DNA of 19,782 nucleotides from Clostridium_AD sp051278035 (GTDB lineage Bacteria; Bacillota; Clostridia; Clostridiales; Clostridiaceae), in NCBI RefSeq assembly GCF_051278035.1, contig NZ_JBNMNU010000077.1, positions 1 to 19,782 of the forward strand, in the 5' to 3' direction. Under the pieces are notes generated by a model that saw nothing but the letters and a program-made list of their open reading frames with translations, made no database searches and was not told the DNA's origin. The translations under genes were made by a program, and so were the position numbers. Below, piece after piece: positions 1 to 6,519 of this stretch (positions within the stretch are counted from its first letter, which is position 1; every line of letters begins with the position of its first letter).

Positions 1-1
1 A

Positions 2-244
2 TCTACATCAAGGCAGAATGAAGGCAGTGGTATAGGGCTTGCATTAGTAAAGTCGCTTGTAGAAATGCATGAGGGTAAAATTTCTGTAAATAGTGTAGAG
101 GAAATGGGAAGTGAATTTATTATTAACTTGCCAGTTATTAAGGTTGATAAGGAGCAAGAAGAAAAAAGTTTTAAAAACAGAGAGGTATTTGAAACAAACT
201 ATGAAGAAAATCTATCAATAGAATTCTCAGATATATATAAATAG
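2..244 (+). CDS. Sensor histidine kinase, C-terminal fragment (5' end outside window)
   Basis: This is the last 80 codons of an open frame entering from the left edge and stopping at a TAG at 242-244. The motif GSGIGLALVKSLVEMHEG followed by GSEFIINLPV is the G2 box and last strand of a HATPase_c (GHKL) ATP-binding domain, which places it at the end of a two-component sensor kinase. After the domain there is a charged tail of about 35 residues (KEQEEKSFKN onwards) with no recognisable motif. The sensor, HisKA and N/F/G1 boxes lie outside the window, so the stimulus cannot be inferred. The partner response regulator is not in view and would be expected upstream. The family is clear; the identity is not. 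Confidence 0.85.
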   Translation, partial: STSRQNEGSGIGLALVKSLVEMHEGKISVNSVEEMGSEFIINLPVIKVDKEQEEKSFKNREVFETNYEENLSIEFSDIYK

Positions 245-263
245 AATAATGATAAGATAAGTA

Positions 264-305
264 AAAAACCATTAGAAAATCGATATCAATTTTCTAATGG
301 TTTTT
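264..305. terminator. Bidirectional intrinsic terminator between the kinase and tlpA
   Basis: A perfect 17-bp stem (264-280 with 289-305) closes an 8-nt loop. It is followed by T-rich sequence on the plus strand and preceded by A-rich sequence that becomes T-rich on the minus strand. It lies between two convergent genes and can serve both. Confidence 0.85.
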
Positions 306-325
306 ATTTTAAAGTGGTGATAAAT

Positions 326-907
326 TTATAATTTACTAATATAGGATTTCATTTCGTCGAGTGACATGCCGCCAACTTTACTTGAAACAATATTACCTTC
401 TGTATCAATAAAGAAGGAGGTTGGAATACCTTTAATATTATATTGATTACTTATATTTTGATCTGAATCCAACAAAACTGTAAAGTTGTATTTATTGTCA
501 TTAAGAAAAGAGGTTACGTCACTTTTGATTTCGCCAACATTTACAGCAAGTATTACTAAATCAGTATCATTAGTTTCATTATATAGTTTTTCAATATCAG
601 GCATTTCGGCTTTGCAAGGGGGACACCAACTTGCCCAAAAATTTAGAAATACTTTTTTGCCTTTATAGTCACTAAGAGATACATCTTTGCCGTTTAGATC
701 TTTTAGTTTAAAATCTAAAGCTGGTTTTTTATCAGAAGTAGCATTTTCATTTGTGGAATACACATCTGGAGTTATATTATTTACCTTTGATTTCTCCTCT
801 TTAGCTATAATTAAATCATTTGCTTTGTTTTTATTGTAATTAGTTACAGTATAAATACTTATGCCAAATAATAAGACAACAAGTAATGGTAAAATAAGTT
901 TTTTCAT
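326..907 (-). CDS. TlpA/ResA-like membrane-anchored thiol-disulfide oxidoreductase
   Basis: This 193-residue protein has a thioredoxin-like fold of the TlpA/ResA/AhpC-TSA group. An N-terminal hydrophobic segment (about residues 4-20) with no lipobox cysteine acts as a signal anchor, followed by a polar linker (25-62) and the catalytic domain. The active site is WCPPC (C95, C98), and the cis-proline loop is GIPTSFF (P162). The domain should face the cell exterior, where the family reduces disulfides in partner proteins. It lies 17 bp downstream of ccdA, the membrane protein that supplies reductant to such thioredoxins, so the two form an operon. A GGAGGATAAT ribosome site precedes the ATG. Targets are unknown; ResA and StoA are known relatives in cytochrome c and spore cortex formation, but the sequence alone does not decide. 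Confidence 0.9.
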   Translation of the reverse strand: MKKLILPLLVVLLFGISIYTVTNYNKNKANDLIIAKEEKSKVNNITPDVYSTNENATSDKKPALDFKLKDLNGKDVSLSDYKGKKVFLNFWASWCPPCKAEMPDIEKLYNETNDTDLVILAVNVGEIKSDVTSFLNDNKYNFTVLLDSDQNISNQYNIKGIPTSFFIDTEGNIVSSKVGGMSLDEMKSYISKL

Positions 908-924
908 TATTATCCTCCAATCAA

Positions 925-1629
925 TTAAAAATTAAAAAAATTTAGATAGTTGCTCAATTTAGTTACTTTATCAGTAAAAATAAGAATACCCATTGTTACT
1001 AACAGTATGCCACTTATATAAGATATTATAGGAAGGTATTTGAAAATTGTATTTTTGTGTTTTGTAAAGCTACCTATAGCAACTGCAGTTAATATAAATG
1101 GAACAGCTAGACCTAATGAATATATATAGAGCAAAAGGATACCTTTGCCTATAGTATCAAAACTACTGGCGTACATTAGGATAGATGATAAGATGGGTCC
1201 AATACAGGGAGTCCAACCTGCAGCAAAAGCCATTCCCATAAGAATAGGACCAAACTTACCGCTAGCTTTATTAAAGGAGAAAAATCTTTTTTCTCTATAA
1301 AGTAGTTTAATTTTTAATAAACCCATTGTATGAAAACCAAATACTATCATTAAAACTCCGCTGATTTTTCTAAAGATATTTTGATTATCGGTAAATAGCT
1401 TTCCAACTGTGGTTATAGAAGCTCCCATTATAACAAATATAATGGAAAAACCAATCACAAATCCAAAAGATTTAGATAAGATAATAAGCTTAGCTTTTTT
1501 ATTATCTAACTCATTAATGGCGGTGCCAGTTAAGTAACTAATATACGCAGGTACTAGTGGTAATACACAGGGGGATAAAAAAGATAGTAAACCTGCCGAA
1601 AATGCTAGTATAAAAGAAATATTGTCCAA
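925..1629 (-). CDS. ccdA: CcdA/DsbD-family transmembrane thiol reductant carrier
   Basis: This polytopic membrane protein has about six hydrophobic helices. The two family motifs, LSFLSPCVLPLVPAY near the N-terminus and GWTPCIGPIL about 120 residues later, each carry one cysteine of the redox pair that passes electrons from cytoplasmic thioredoxin to outside thioredoxin-like proteins. The start needs care. An in-frame TTG at 1638 sits only 2 nt from the AGGAGG at 1641-1646, too close for initiation. The next in-frame TTG at 1629 has 11-nt spacing and gives MDNISF, which matches how relatives begin, so I chose it. The gene is followed by tlpA on the same strand. No cytochrome c or haem-handling gene is visible, so the general role of exporting reducing power is safer than a cytochrome maturation label. 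Confidence 0.88.
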   Translation of the reverse strand: MDNISFILAFSAGLLSFLSPCVLPLVPAYISYLTGTAINELDNKKAKLIILSKSFGFVIGFSIIFVIMGASITTVGKLFTDNQNIFRKISGVLMIVFGFHTMGLLKIKLLYREKRFFSFNKASGKFGPILMGMAFAAGWTPCIGPILSSILMYASSFDTIGKGILLLYIYSLGLAVPFILTAVAIGSFTKHKNTIFKYLPIISYISGILLVTMGILIFTDKVTKLSNYLNFFNF

Positions 1630-1680
1630 AGTACGCAACGCCTCCTAAGATTGTAATGATATTTTTATTTTATATTAGTG

Positions 1681-1720
1681 TTTACTATATCACAATACCA
1701 TGATATAATGATATAGTAAA
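1681..1720 (-). promoter_or_regulatory. Inverted repeat upstream of ccdA, candidate operator
   Basis: A perfect 11-bp inverted repeat, TTTACTATATC at 1681-1691 and GATATAGTAAA at 1710-1720, has an 18-nt centre that contains a further TGATATA copy. It is 50-90 bp upstream of the ccdA start. It is too AT-rich and too far from a T-tract to look like a terminator, so a regulator binding site is the more likely reading. No regulator family is assigned. Confidence 0.4.
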
Positions 1721-1786
1721 ATACAATAACAATTATTATGAAATAATCATTATGGAAATAGTTAATAGAAAAATAAAATAATCTAT

Positions 1787-1815
1787 TTGCACAAATCTAG
1801 TGAATAGTGTATAAT
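1787..1815 (+). promoter_or_regulatory. Sigma-A-type promoter for the DUF2156 gene
   Basis: A -35 box TTGCAC (1787-1792), a 17-nt spacer and a perfect -10 box TATAAT (1810-1815) lie about 60 bp before the start codon at 1878. Confidence 0.75.
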
Positions 1816-1877
1816 GATGTATTGATGTAAATAGATAAATATATTTATGTCTCATATTGAAGGGAAAGGTTGATATA

Positions 1878-2795
1878 ATGATTTTTAAAAGACTTGTGCT
1901 TGAGGATAAGAATATATTAGAAAATTTTATAAACCCATATAAATTTTTAAGTTGCGAATATTCTTTTACAACTTTATATATATGGAGAGAAGCTTGTGAT
2001 ACTTGCTATACTATTCATAAAGATGTATTAATAATAAAGAAAAAAGATTTTGAAGGGAAATACTACTTTATGCAACCGCTAGGTTATAGTAAAGAAAATC
2101 TTAAGGAATTAATAGAAGCACTAATGGATTATAAGACAGAACACAATATGGATTATTTGTTTAAAGATCTTGATGAAGAATTCATGGAAGAAATAAAGCA
2201 AATATATGATGATGTTAGGTGTATTTGTATAAAAGAAGATAGAGATAATTTTGATTATTTGTATGAAGCTGAAAAGCTTATAAAGTTATCAGGTAAGAAG
2301 CTCCATGGGAAAAAGAATCATTATAATTCATTTATAAAAAATTATAATTATGAGGTTAAAGACATTAAAAATGAAGAGGTAATAAAAGACGTTATAGTAG
2401 CTGCAGAAAAGTGGTATGAGGGTAATAACGATGATTATATGCTTTTTTATGAACTACAAGGAATAAAAGATCTTGTGAAAAACTTGGATATTATGAATAC
2501 TGTGGGCATAGCTGTTTACGTAGATAATAAAATAGTAGCTTTTAGTTTAGGTGAAAAATTAAACAAGGATTTAGCCGTAATTCATATAGAAAAAGGAGAT
2601 ATGGGTTATAGTGGTGTTTACAGCTTTATCAACAAAACTTTTATTGACAGGTGTTTTAGTGATGTTAAGATAATTAATAGAGAACAAGATTTAGGAATTG
2701 ATGGACTTAGGAAATCTAAATTATCATATCATCCTTTGAAATTAGAAAAAAAGTATATTTTTAGTTTTAATAAACTTTGTAATGTTACATCATAA
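1878..2795 (+). CDS. DUF2156 (phosphatidylglycerol lysyltransferase C-terminal-like) protein
   Basis: This 305-residue soluble protein reads as a clostridial DUF2156 member. It begins MIFKRLVLEDKNILENFI and carries the early pattern SCEYSFTTLYIWR, the middle motif GKKLHGKKNHYNSF, and late strands such as VGIAVYVDNKIVAFSLGE and EKGDMGYSGVY. DUF2156 has tandem GNAT-like folds and is related to the aminoacyl-tRNA-using domain of MprF. Short cytoplasmic versions like this one lack the MprF membrane part, and their substrate is not known to me. A longer TTG-start frame from 1857 exists but has no ribosome site; the ATG at 1878 is preceded by GGGAAAGG. The gene is monocistronic, with its own promoter and terminator. 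Confidence 0.8.
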   Translation: MIFKRLVLEDKNILENFINPYKFLSCEYSFTTLYIWREACDTCYTIHKDVLIIKKKDFEGKYYFMQPLGYSKENLKELIEALMDYKTEHNMDYLFKDLDEEFMEEIKQIYDDVRCICIKEDRDNFDYLYEAEKLIKLSGKKLHGKKNHYNSFIKNYNYEVKDIKNEEVIKDVIVAAEKWYEGNNDDYMLFYELQGIKDLVKNLDIMNTVGIAVYVDNKIVAFSLGEKLNKDLAVIHIEKGDMGYSGVYSFINKTFIDRCFSDVKIINREQDLGIDGLRKSKLSYHPLKLEKKYIFSFNKLCNVTS

Positions 2796-2800
2796 AAGAC

Positions 2801-2828
2801 AGACTAGCTGGCCTAGTCTATTTTTTTT
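2801..2828 (+). terminator. Intrinsic terminator of the DUF2156 gene
   Basis: The stem AGACTAG/CTAGTCT (2801-2807 with 2813-2819) has a 5-nt loop and is followed at once by a run of eight T residues. It starts 5 bp after the stop codon. Confidence 0.85.
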
Positions 2829-2874
2829 AAGTAACTTAGGTAATATATAAATAAAGCTAGAGGGAAGTGATATA

Positions 2875-3426
2875 ATGAAAAATCTTTTGATTGGAGAAAA
2901 AGTAAAGCTTACTTCTATTAATGAAGAAGATATTTTGGAAATTCAAAAGTGGCATAACGATGTAGCATTTATGCGGTATTATGATATCGTAAGTGCAATT
3001 CCTAAAGATAATGAAGATGTAAAAGAGATAATTAGTGAAATAAGAAAATCTAGTACATCTTATATTTTTGCTATTAAAAACCGCGAACATAAAGAACTTG
3101 TTGGAGTTACAGGATTTGAAAATATATCTTGGAATAATGGGACTGCCCTAATATATATAGGGATTGGAGATGAGGAAAATAGGGGGCTGGGATATGCAAA
3201 AGAAGCTCTTAGACTTACTATAGACTTTGGCTTTGAGGAACTGAATTTGCATAGAATAGAGCTTACTGTGCTTGAATACAATGAACCTGCTATAAAATTA
3301 TATGAGAGATTAGGCTTCAAAAGAGAAGGGGTATATAGAGAATTTATACATAGAGATGGCAAGCGGTATGATATGTATTTATATGGAATATTGAGGCCGG
3401 AGTGGGATGGAATGCAAGTAAGATAA
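2875..3426 (+). CDS. GNAT N-acetyltransferase, RimJ/RimL type
   Basis: This 183-residue protein covers one complete Acetyltransf_3-type GNAT domain. The acetyl-CoA pyrophosphate loop (motif A) is EENRGLGYAKEALRL at about residues 101-115, preceded by the strand ALIYIGIG. The C-terminal signature NEPAIKLYERLGFKREG (136-152) is typical of the RimJ/RimL family. Known members acetylate protein N-termini, amino acids or antibiotics such as polyamines and aminoglycosides, so the substrate cannot be fixed from sequence. AGAGGGAAG upstream supports the ATG. A terminator separates it from the preceding gene, so it probably has its own promoter in the short AT-rich gap. Confidence 0.88.
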   Translation: MKNLLIGEKVKLTSINEEDILEIQKWHNDVAFMRYYDIVSAIPKDNEDVKEIISEIRKSSTSYIFAIKNREHKELVGVTGFENISWNNGTALIYIGIGDEENRGLGYAKEALRLTIDFGFEELNLHRIELTVLEYNEPAIKLYERLGFKREGVYREFIHRDGKRYDMYLYGILRPEWDGMQVR

Positions 3427-3471
3427 ACATAAGAACACAGCAGATTATAATCTGCTGTGTTCTTATGTTTA
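3424..3471. terminator. 48-bp perfect palindrome, probable bidirectional terminator
   Basis: The sequence reads identically on both strands across 48 bp with its centre at 3447/3448, and it includes the stop codon of the acetyltransferase gene. It lies between convergent genes. The downstream T-tract is weak on both sides, so termination is inferred from position and stem strength. Confidence 0.65.
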
Positions 3472-3496
3472 ATACGTTTTAAATAATTTAAACTAC

Positions 3497-3721
3497 CTAG
3501 TTTTTATTTTTAGTTGCTTGCTGGTTTGCAGCCTGTACGCCAGCGTTTCCGTTATTCTTATATCCATTTTCGGAATTTCTACTATCTTGGATAGCAGAAA
3601 TGGTGCTTTCCTTCTTTGCTGCAATTCCACTAGCCATGGAACTTCCTTCATCAGGGCCAATACCTTTGCTACCCGGAATAAAGTTTTGATTTTTAGCTAC
3701 AATACTTTTATTTTGGCTCAT
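3497..3721 (-). CDS. Small hydrophilic protein of unknown function, possible forespore protein
   Basis: This 74-residue product is rich in Asn, Ser, Gly, Ala, Gln and Lys, with no Cys or Trp and no membrane segment. The middle carries the pattern IPGSKGIGPDEGSSMASGIAA and the C-terminal third is Asn/Gln/Lys-rich (NNGNAGVQAANQQ). I do not recognise the family. It is treated as real because an AAAGGGG ribosome site lies at correct spacing before the ATG, the opposite-strand frame has no such site, and a promoter-like element stands 30 bp upstream. Composition resembles small acid-soluble spore proteins but no alpha/beta-SASP motif is present. It is most likely unfolded in isolation. Confidence 0.65.
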   Translation of the reverse strand: MSQNKSIVAKNQNFIPGSKGIGPDEGSSMASGIAAKKESTISAIQDSRNSENGYKNNGNAGVQAANQQATKNKN

Positions 3722-3752
3722 GAAAACAACCCCTTTATTAATTCTATTTTAA

Positions 3753-3782
3753 TATGTTGCCCGTAATATAAATTGCTTATGC
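3753..3782 (-). promoter_or_regulatory. Candidate sigma-F/sigma-G-type promoter
   Basis: Read on the minus strand, GCATA (3782-3778), a 15-nt spacer and GGGCAACATA (3762-3753) approximate the forespore consensus GYWTA / GGnrAnAHTR, with a full -35 match and 8 of 10 -10 positions. It lies about 30 bp before the start at 3721. The spacer is one base shorter than usual. Confidence 0.4.
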
Positions 3783-3903
3783 TAAAACATATTGTAAAGT
3801 AATATTTATAAAAAATATTGATTTGTTAAGTAAAGAATGGGTATAATAGTATTATTAAGTAGGATAAATTTTTAATCGAAGTTATTTAACTTGGCTATTT
3901 TAG

Positions 3904-4110
3904 TTAATCTTTATTATTATGGTTGTTATAATCGGAAAAGTCTTCTGAAATGTCATTATTATTAATGCTCAGTATGTTTGGAGTGTCAGGCATGAAAATA
4001 TTAGACATATTAGACGTGTTAGACATGCTAGACAAATCATCGTTTAAAATATCAGCTTCATCCCATTCATCTTCCAAGATATTTGTGCCATCTAAATTCT
4101 TATCGTTCAT
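3904..4110 (-). CDS. Small acidic Asp/Asn/Ser-rich protein of unknown function
   Basis: This 68-residue acidic protein is dominated by Asp, Asn, Ser and Glu. It has an N-terminal acidic block (LEDEWDEADILNDDL), a repetitive Met-Ser-Asn stretch (SSMSNTSNMSNIF) and an Asn/His/Asp tail. No known domain is recognised and there is no signal peptide or membrane helix. Support for coding is an AAAGGTGG ribosome site 6 nt before the ATG and a promoter-like element further upstream. The opposite-strand frame (3950-4147) is a shadow with no ribosome site. A weak 6-bp hairpin at 3879-3892 may end the transcript. It lies next to, and is oriented like, the small protein at 3497-3721. Confidence 0.6.
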   Translation of the reverse strand: MNDKNLDGTNILEDEWDEADILNDDLSSMSNTSNMSNIFMPDTPNILSINNNDISEDFSDYNNHNNKD

Positions 4111-4142
4111 AGAGAACCACCTTTCAAAATTTTATTTGATAA

Positions 4143-4172
4143 TATAATACCCATTAAATATTTTATTTATAC
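4143..4172 (-). promoter_or_regulatory. Candidate sigma-F/sigma-G-type promoter
   Basis: On the minus strand, GTATA (4172-4168), a 15-nt spacer and GGGTATTATA (4152-4143) give the same spacing and layout as the element at 3753-3782. The -35 fits GYWTA fully and the -10 keeps the GG and the AHTR end. It lies 33 bp before the start at 4110. Confidence 0.4.
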
Positions 4173-4220
4173 AAAAGAGCAAATTAGCAATTATTTTAAA
4201 TTTCATTACTTGCATTCATA

Positions 4221-4249
4221 TTGACACCAATAAACGGATAAGTTATTGT
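4221..4249 (+). promoter_or_regulatory. Sigma-A-type promoter of the LiaF-like gene
   Basis: A perfect -35 TTGACA (4221-4226), a 17-nt spacer and TATTGT (4244-4249) predict transcription from about 4256, just before the hairpin at 4259-4282. Confidence 0.65.
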
Positions 4250-4258
4250 TATATAAAT

Positions 4259-4282
4259 GGCACCTGCCACGTGGGTGGTACC
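4259..4282 (+). promoter_or_regulatory. GC-rich leader hairpin with T-tract before the LiaF-like gene
   Basis: A 24-nt near-palindrome (9 of 12 pairs) is centred on CCACGTGG and has outer arms GGCACC and GGTACC. It is followed by TATATTTTTT and then by the ribosome site. Its position at the predicted mRNA 5' end, and its GC content in very AT-rich surroundings, suggest an attenuator, a 5' stabilising hairpin or an operator. GGTGGTACC resembles part of a T-box, but no specifier stem fits in so short a leader. Confidence 0.45.
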
Positions 4283-4307
4283 TATATTTTTTCAGGGGGC
4301 GATTATT

Positions 4308-5006
4308 TTGAAAGGTAAAGTTTTTTTAGGAATCATCTTTATATTAATTGGTGTTAGTGCATTATTACAACAATTAGGGTTTTGGAGTTTGGGTAATATA
4401 ATATCAACATGGTGGCCACTTATACTCATAGGGGCTGGAATAAATCAGCTAAGCGGAAAACCCGTTTCTAAAACCTCAGGAATAGTATTAATAGTACTTG
4501 GTGGACTATTTCAAATGCGAAAACTTGATATTATTACTGTTAGTCTAGCAAGATTTTTTTGGCCAGGCATAATTATAGCTATTGGGGTATCAATGTTAGT
4601 TCCAAGAAATTCAGCTAAAAAAAACTATGAATTTAGTAAAGTAGAAATTGACGAGGACATGGTGGATAATTTAGCACTTTTTTCAGGCGTAAAAACTAGA
4701 AATGTATCTAAGAATTTTAGAGGTGGTAGTCTTGTTGCTATTTTTGGTGGCATTGATTTGGATCTAAGAGATGCTCTTCTTTTAAATAACGGTGCAAGAA
4801 TAGATGTAACATCTACTTTTGGCGGAGTGAATATAATAGTGCCGCCAGACTGGAAAATTGTAGTGAAAGGTGTTCCTATTTTTGGAGGGTGGTCCAATAA
4901 AACTAGAGGCAAAAATTATGATAATCCAGATGCACCAGTTTTAACTTTGCATTGTTTTGTAGCTTTTGGTGGAGTAGATATAAAAAACAAAGATAGGTAT
5001 AATTAA
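4308..5006 (+). CDS. LiaF-like membrane protein (LiaI/LiaF TM region plus LiaF-like C-terminal domain)
   Basis: This 232-residue protein has about four hydrophobic segments in the first 105 residues (VFLGIIFILIGVSALL, WWPLILIGAGI, SGIVLIVLGGLF, FFWPGIIIAIGVSMLV). They match the paired-helix region shared by LiaI and LiaF. The rest is a beta-rich domain with repeated FGG turns (LVAIFGGIDLDLRDA, STFGGVNIIVPPDW, VPIFGGW), typical of the LiaF/YvqF-like domain of cell-envelope stress responses. LiaF restrains the LiaRS two-component system; this copy has no adjacent kinase or regulator, so it may be a stand-alone homologue. A longer ATG frame from 4257 would run through the leader hairpin. The TTG at 4308 follows AGGGGG at good spacing and is the chosen start. 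Confidence 0.8.
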   Translation: MKGKVFLGIIFILIGVSALLQQLGFWSLGNIISTWWPLILIGAGINQLSGKPVSKTSGIVLIVLGGLFQMRKLDIITVSLARFFWPGIIIAIGVSMLVPRNSAKKNYEFSKVEIDEDMVDNLALFSGVKTRNVSKNFRGGSLVAIFGGIDLDLRDALLLNNGARIDVTSTFGGVNIIVPPDWKIVVKGVPIFGGWSNKTRGKNYDNPDAPVLTLHCFVAFGGVDIKNKDRYN

Positions 5007-5010
5007 GTAA

Positions 5011-5051
5011 TGAATAAAGGTTCGGCAAGTAGTATGCCGAACCTTTATTCA
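5011..5051. terminator. Bidirectional terminator between LiaF-like gene and permease gene
   Basis: A perfect 17-bp stem (5011-5027 with 5035-5051) closes a 7-nt loop and is flanked by a further AAGTAA/TTACTT pair. It separates convergent genes. T-tracts are modest. Confidence 0.75.
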
Positions 5052-5080
5052 TACAATTACTTAGAGGAGGACGTTTTAAT

Positions 5081-5824
5081 CTAAAGGTCAACTTTTTTAT
5101 CTAATAAATAAGCGCCGGAGATAAAAAATAAAGCGAAAGTGCATACTCCTAGAATGCGGTTTGCAATGTTAATTTCTACTAAGGAAAGAATATCTTTTTG
5201 ATTTACACCCATTGTTGTAGAACCTATAAGATTGGTAAGATTTATAGTTTGGGGGAATAATATTTTTATTTTTGTCTGGATCCAACCTAAAAGGAAGAGG
5301 AGTAGTATAAAGGCTGCAAATGAACCTATCTTACCTATTTTTTTATTTCTAAAGGCTACTTTACCTGTAATCATGCAAAAGTATATAAAAGTTAGAAAAG
5401 AAACAAGTATCCAAATATATTCAATTATGATCATTCCGTAAATTTTGAAGTATTTAGAAAATTCCAGTGATACACCTTCTCCTATAAGTAAATAATTACA
5501 AAGCAAAGATAGTAAAATTACAATAGTAATTTGTATTAATGAAGTTATTAGCCTAGACAGTATTATAAAAGCACCAGACTGTGGTAACGTAAACAGAAGG
5601 TAACCAGAGTCGTTATGCAAATATTTACTCATAATATTTAGTGAAAATATAAAAATTACAATTATAGCTATAAAAGCTAAGATGAGTGATAAGCCTCCTA
5701 TTACGTCTGCGCCCCAAGCGTTTTTTCTTGTTAATAGTAGTAGATTAGCAACTATAATAGTTATGCAAATACCAATTATATTAAATAGGTTTGCTCTTAA
5801 TTCATATTTTACAAGCTTAAGCAT
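5081..5824 (-). CDS. ABC-2-type transporter permease
   Basis: This 247-residue integral membrane protein has about six hydrophobic segments, beginning LFNIIGICITIIVANLLLL and ending FALFFISGAYLL. The N-terminal MLKLVKYELRANLFNIIG pattern is common in clostridial ABC-2 permeases. It overlaps the ATPase gene by one base (TAATG), so the two are translationally coupled and form one exporter. GGGAGG precedes the ATG. The transported substrate is unknown. The GntR/YtrA-type regulator in the same operon suggests a response to cell-envelope stress or peptide antibiotics, by analogy with the Bacillus ytr operon. Confidence 0.82.
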   Translation of the reverse strand: MLKLVKYELRANLFNIIGICITIIVANLLLLTRKNAWGADVIGGLSLILAFIAIIVIFIFSLNIMSKYLHNDSGYLLFTLPQSGAFIILSRLITSLIQITIVILLSLLCNYLLIGEGVSLEFSKYFKIYGMIIIEYIWILVSFLTFIYFCMITGKVAFRNKKIGKIGSFAAFILLLFLLGWIQTKIKILFPQTINLTNLIGSTTMGVNQKDILSLVEINIANRILGVCTFALFFISGAYLLDKKVDL

Positions 5825-6519
5825 TATTTAAATACCTCCCTATATAATTCATCAATAGACTTATTTCTACTTGTTCTCAATTCTTCTGCATTTCCCTTAA
5901 GAACAATCTCACCCTCAGAAATGAAAGCAACTTCGTCAAAAACTCTTTCGATATCATTCACTAAATGAGTGGTAATAATCATTGCGCTATCCTCACTAAA
6001 GCTGCTAATTATTGAATCTAATATTTTTTCGCGAGCTACAGGATCTACACCGCCAAGTGGTTCATCTAGTACATATAGTTTTGCTTTTCGTGAAAGTACC
6101 AATGTAAGTTTTAGTTTTTCTTTCATTCCCTTTGAAAGACTTTTAACACTACTGTTCGCATCAAGTTTCATAAATTCTAGTAATTCATAGGCTCTTTTTT
6201 CATCAAAATCATTGTAGAAATCCTTAAAATATTTAATGGCATCTTTTATTTTCATCCATTTTAGAAGATATTCATTATCAGGTAAATAGGAAACAATAGC
6301 TTTGGTATAAACCCCAGGAATGTGACCATCTATTAAAACTTTACCAGAAGATGGATTAAGAATGCCTGCAATTATTTTTAAAAAGGTGGTTTTTCCACTT
6401 CCATTAGGCCCTAAAAGACCGAGAACACTACCAGGCTTAACATTTAAAGTCACTTCGTTTAATGCTTTGTTTTTGAAATATGACTTGGATAAACTTTCTA
6501 TTTCTAATATATTATCCAT
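5824..6519 (-). CDS. ABC transporter ATP-binding protein (YtrB/BcrA-like)
   Basis: This 231-residue complete ABC ATPase has Walker A GPNGSGKTT (residues 37-45), a diverged signature LSKGM (128-132), Walker B KLYVLDEP with the catalytic Glu at 153, and an H-loop TTHLV (His 185). The short C-terminus and diverged signature fit ABC-2 exporter ATPases rather than importers. AAGGAGGG lies 8 nt before the ATG. The start overlaps the end of the regulator gene by 8 nt and the stop overlaps the permease start by 1 nt, giving a tightly coupled regulator-ATPase-permease operon. Confidence 0.92.
   Translation of the reverse strand: MDNILEIESLSKSYFKNKALNEVTLNVKPGSVLGLLGPNGSGKTTFLKIIAGILNPSSGKVLIDGHIPGVYTKAIVSYLPDNEYLLKWMKIKDAIKYFKDFYNDFDEKRAYELLEFMKLDANSSVKSLSKGMKEKLKLTLVLSRKAKLYVLDEPLGGVDPVAREKILDSIISSFSEDSAMIITTHLVNDIERVFDEVAFISEGEIVLKGNAEELRTSRNKSIDELYREVFK

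Noticed and set aside
3818..3847. A plus-strand promoter-like pair TTGATT, 18-nt spacer, TATAAT.
   Set aside because: Nothing on the plus strand follows; it would only make RNA antisense to the small acidic gene. In AT-rich DNA such matches are common.
3950..4147. A 65-codon plus-strand frame opposite the small acidic gene.
   Set aside because: It has no ribosome site, while the minus-strand frame has one and a promoter; it is a shadow of the repetitive minus-strand codons.
4271..4284. GTGGGTGGTACC resembles the T-box antiterminator sequence.
   Set aside because: The predicted leader is only about 50 nt and there is no room for a specifier stem; the downstream gene is not an aminoacyl-tRNA or amino-acid gene.
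5062..5072. A strong AGAGGAGG ribosome-site-like sequence on the plus strand after the LiaF-like gene.
   Set aside because: No start codon follows at usable distance before in-frame stops, so it is probably chance.
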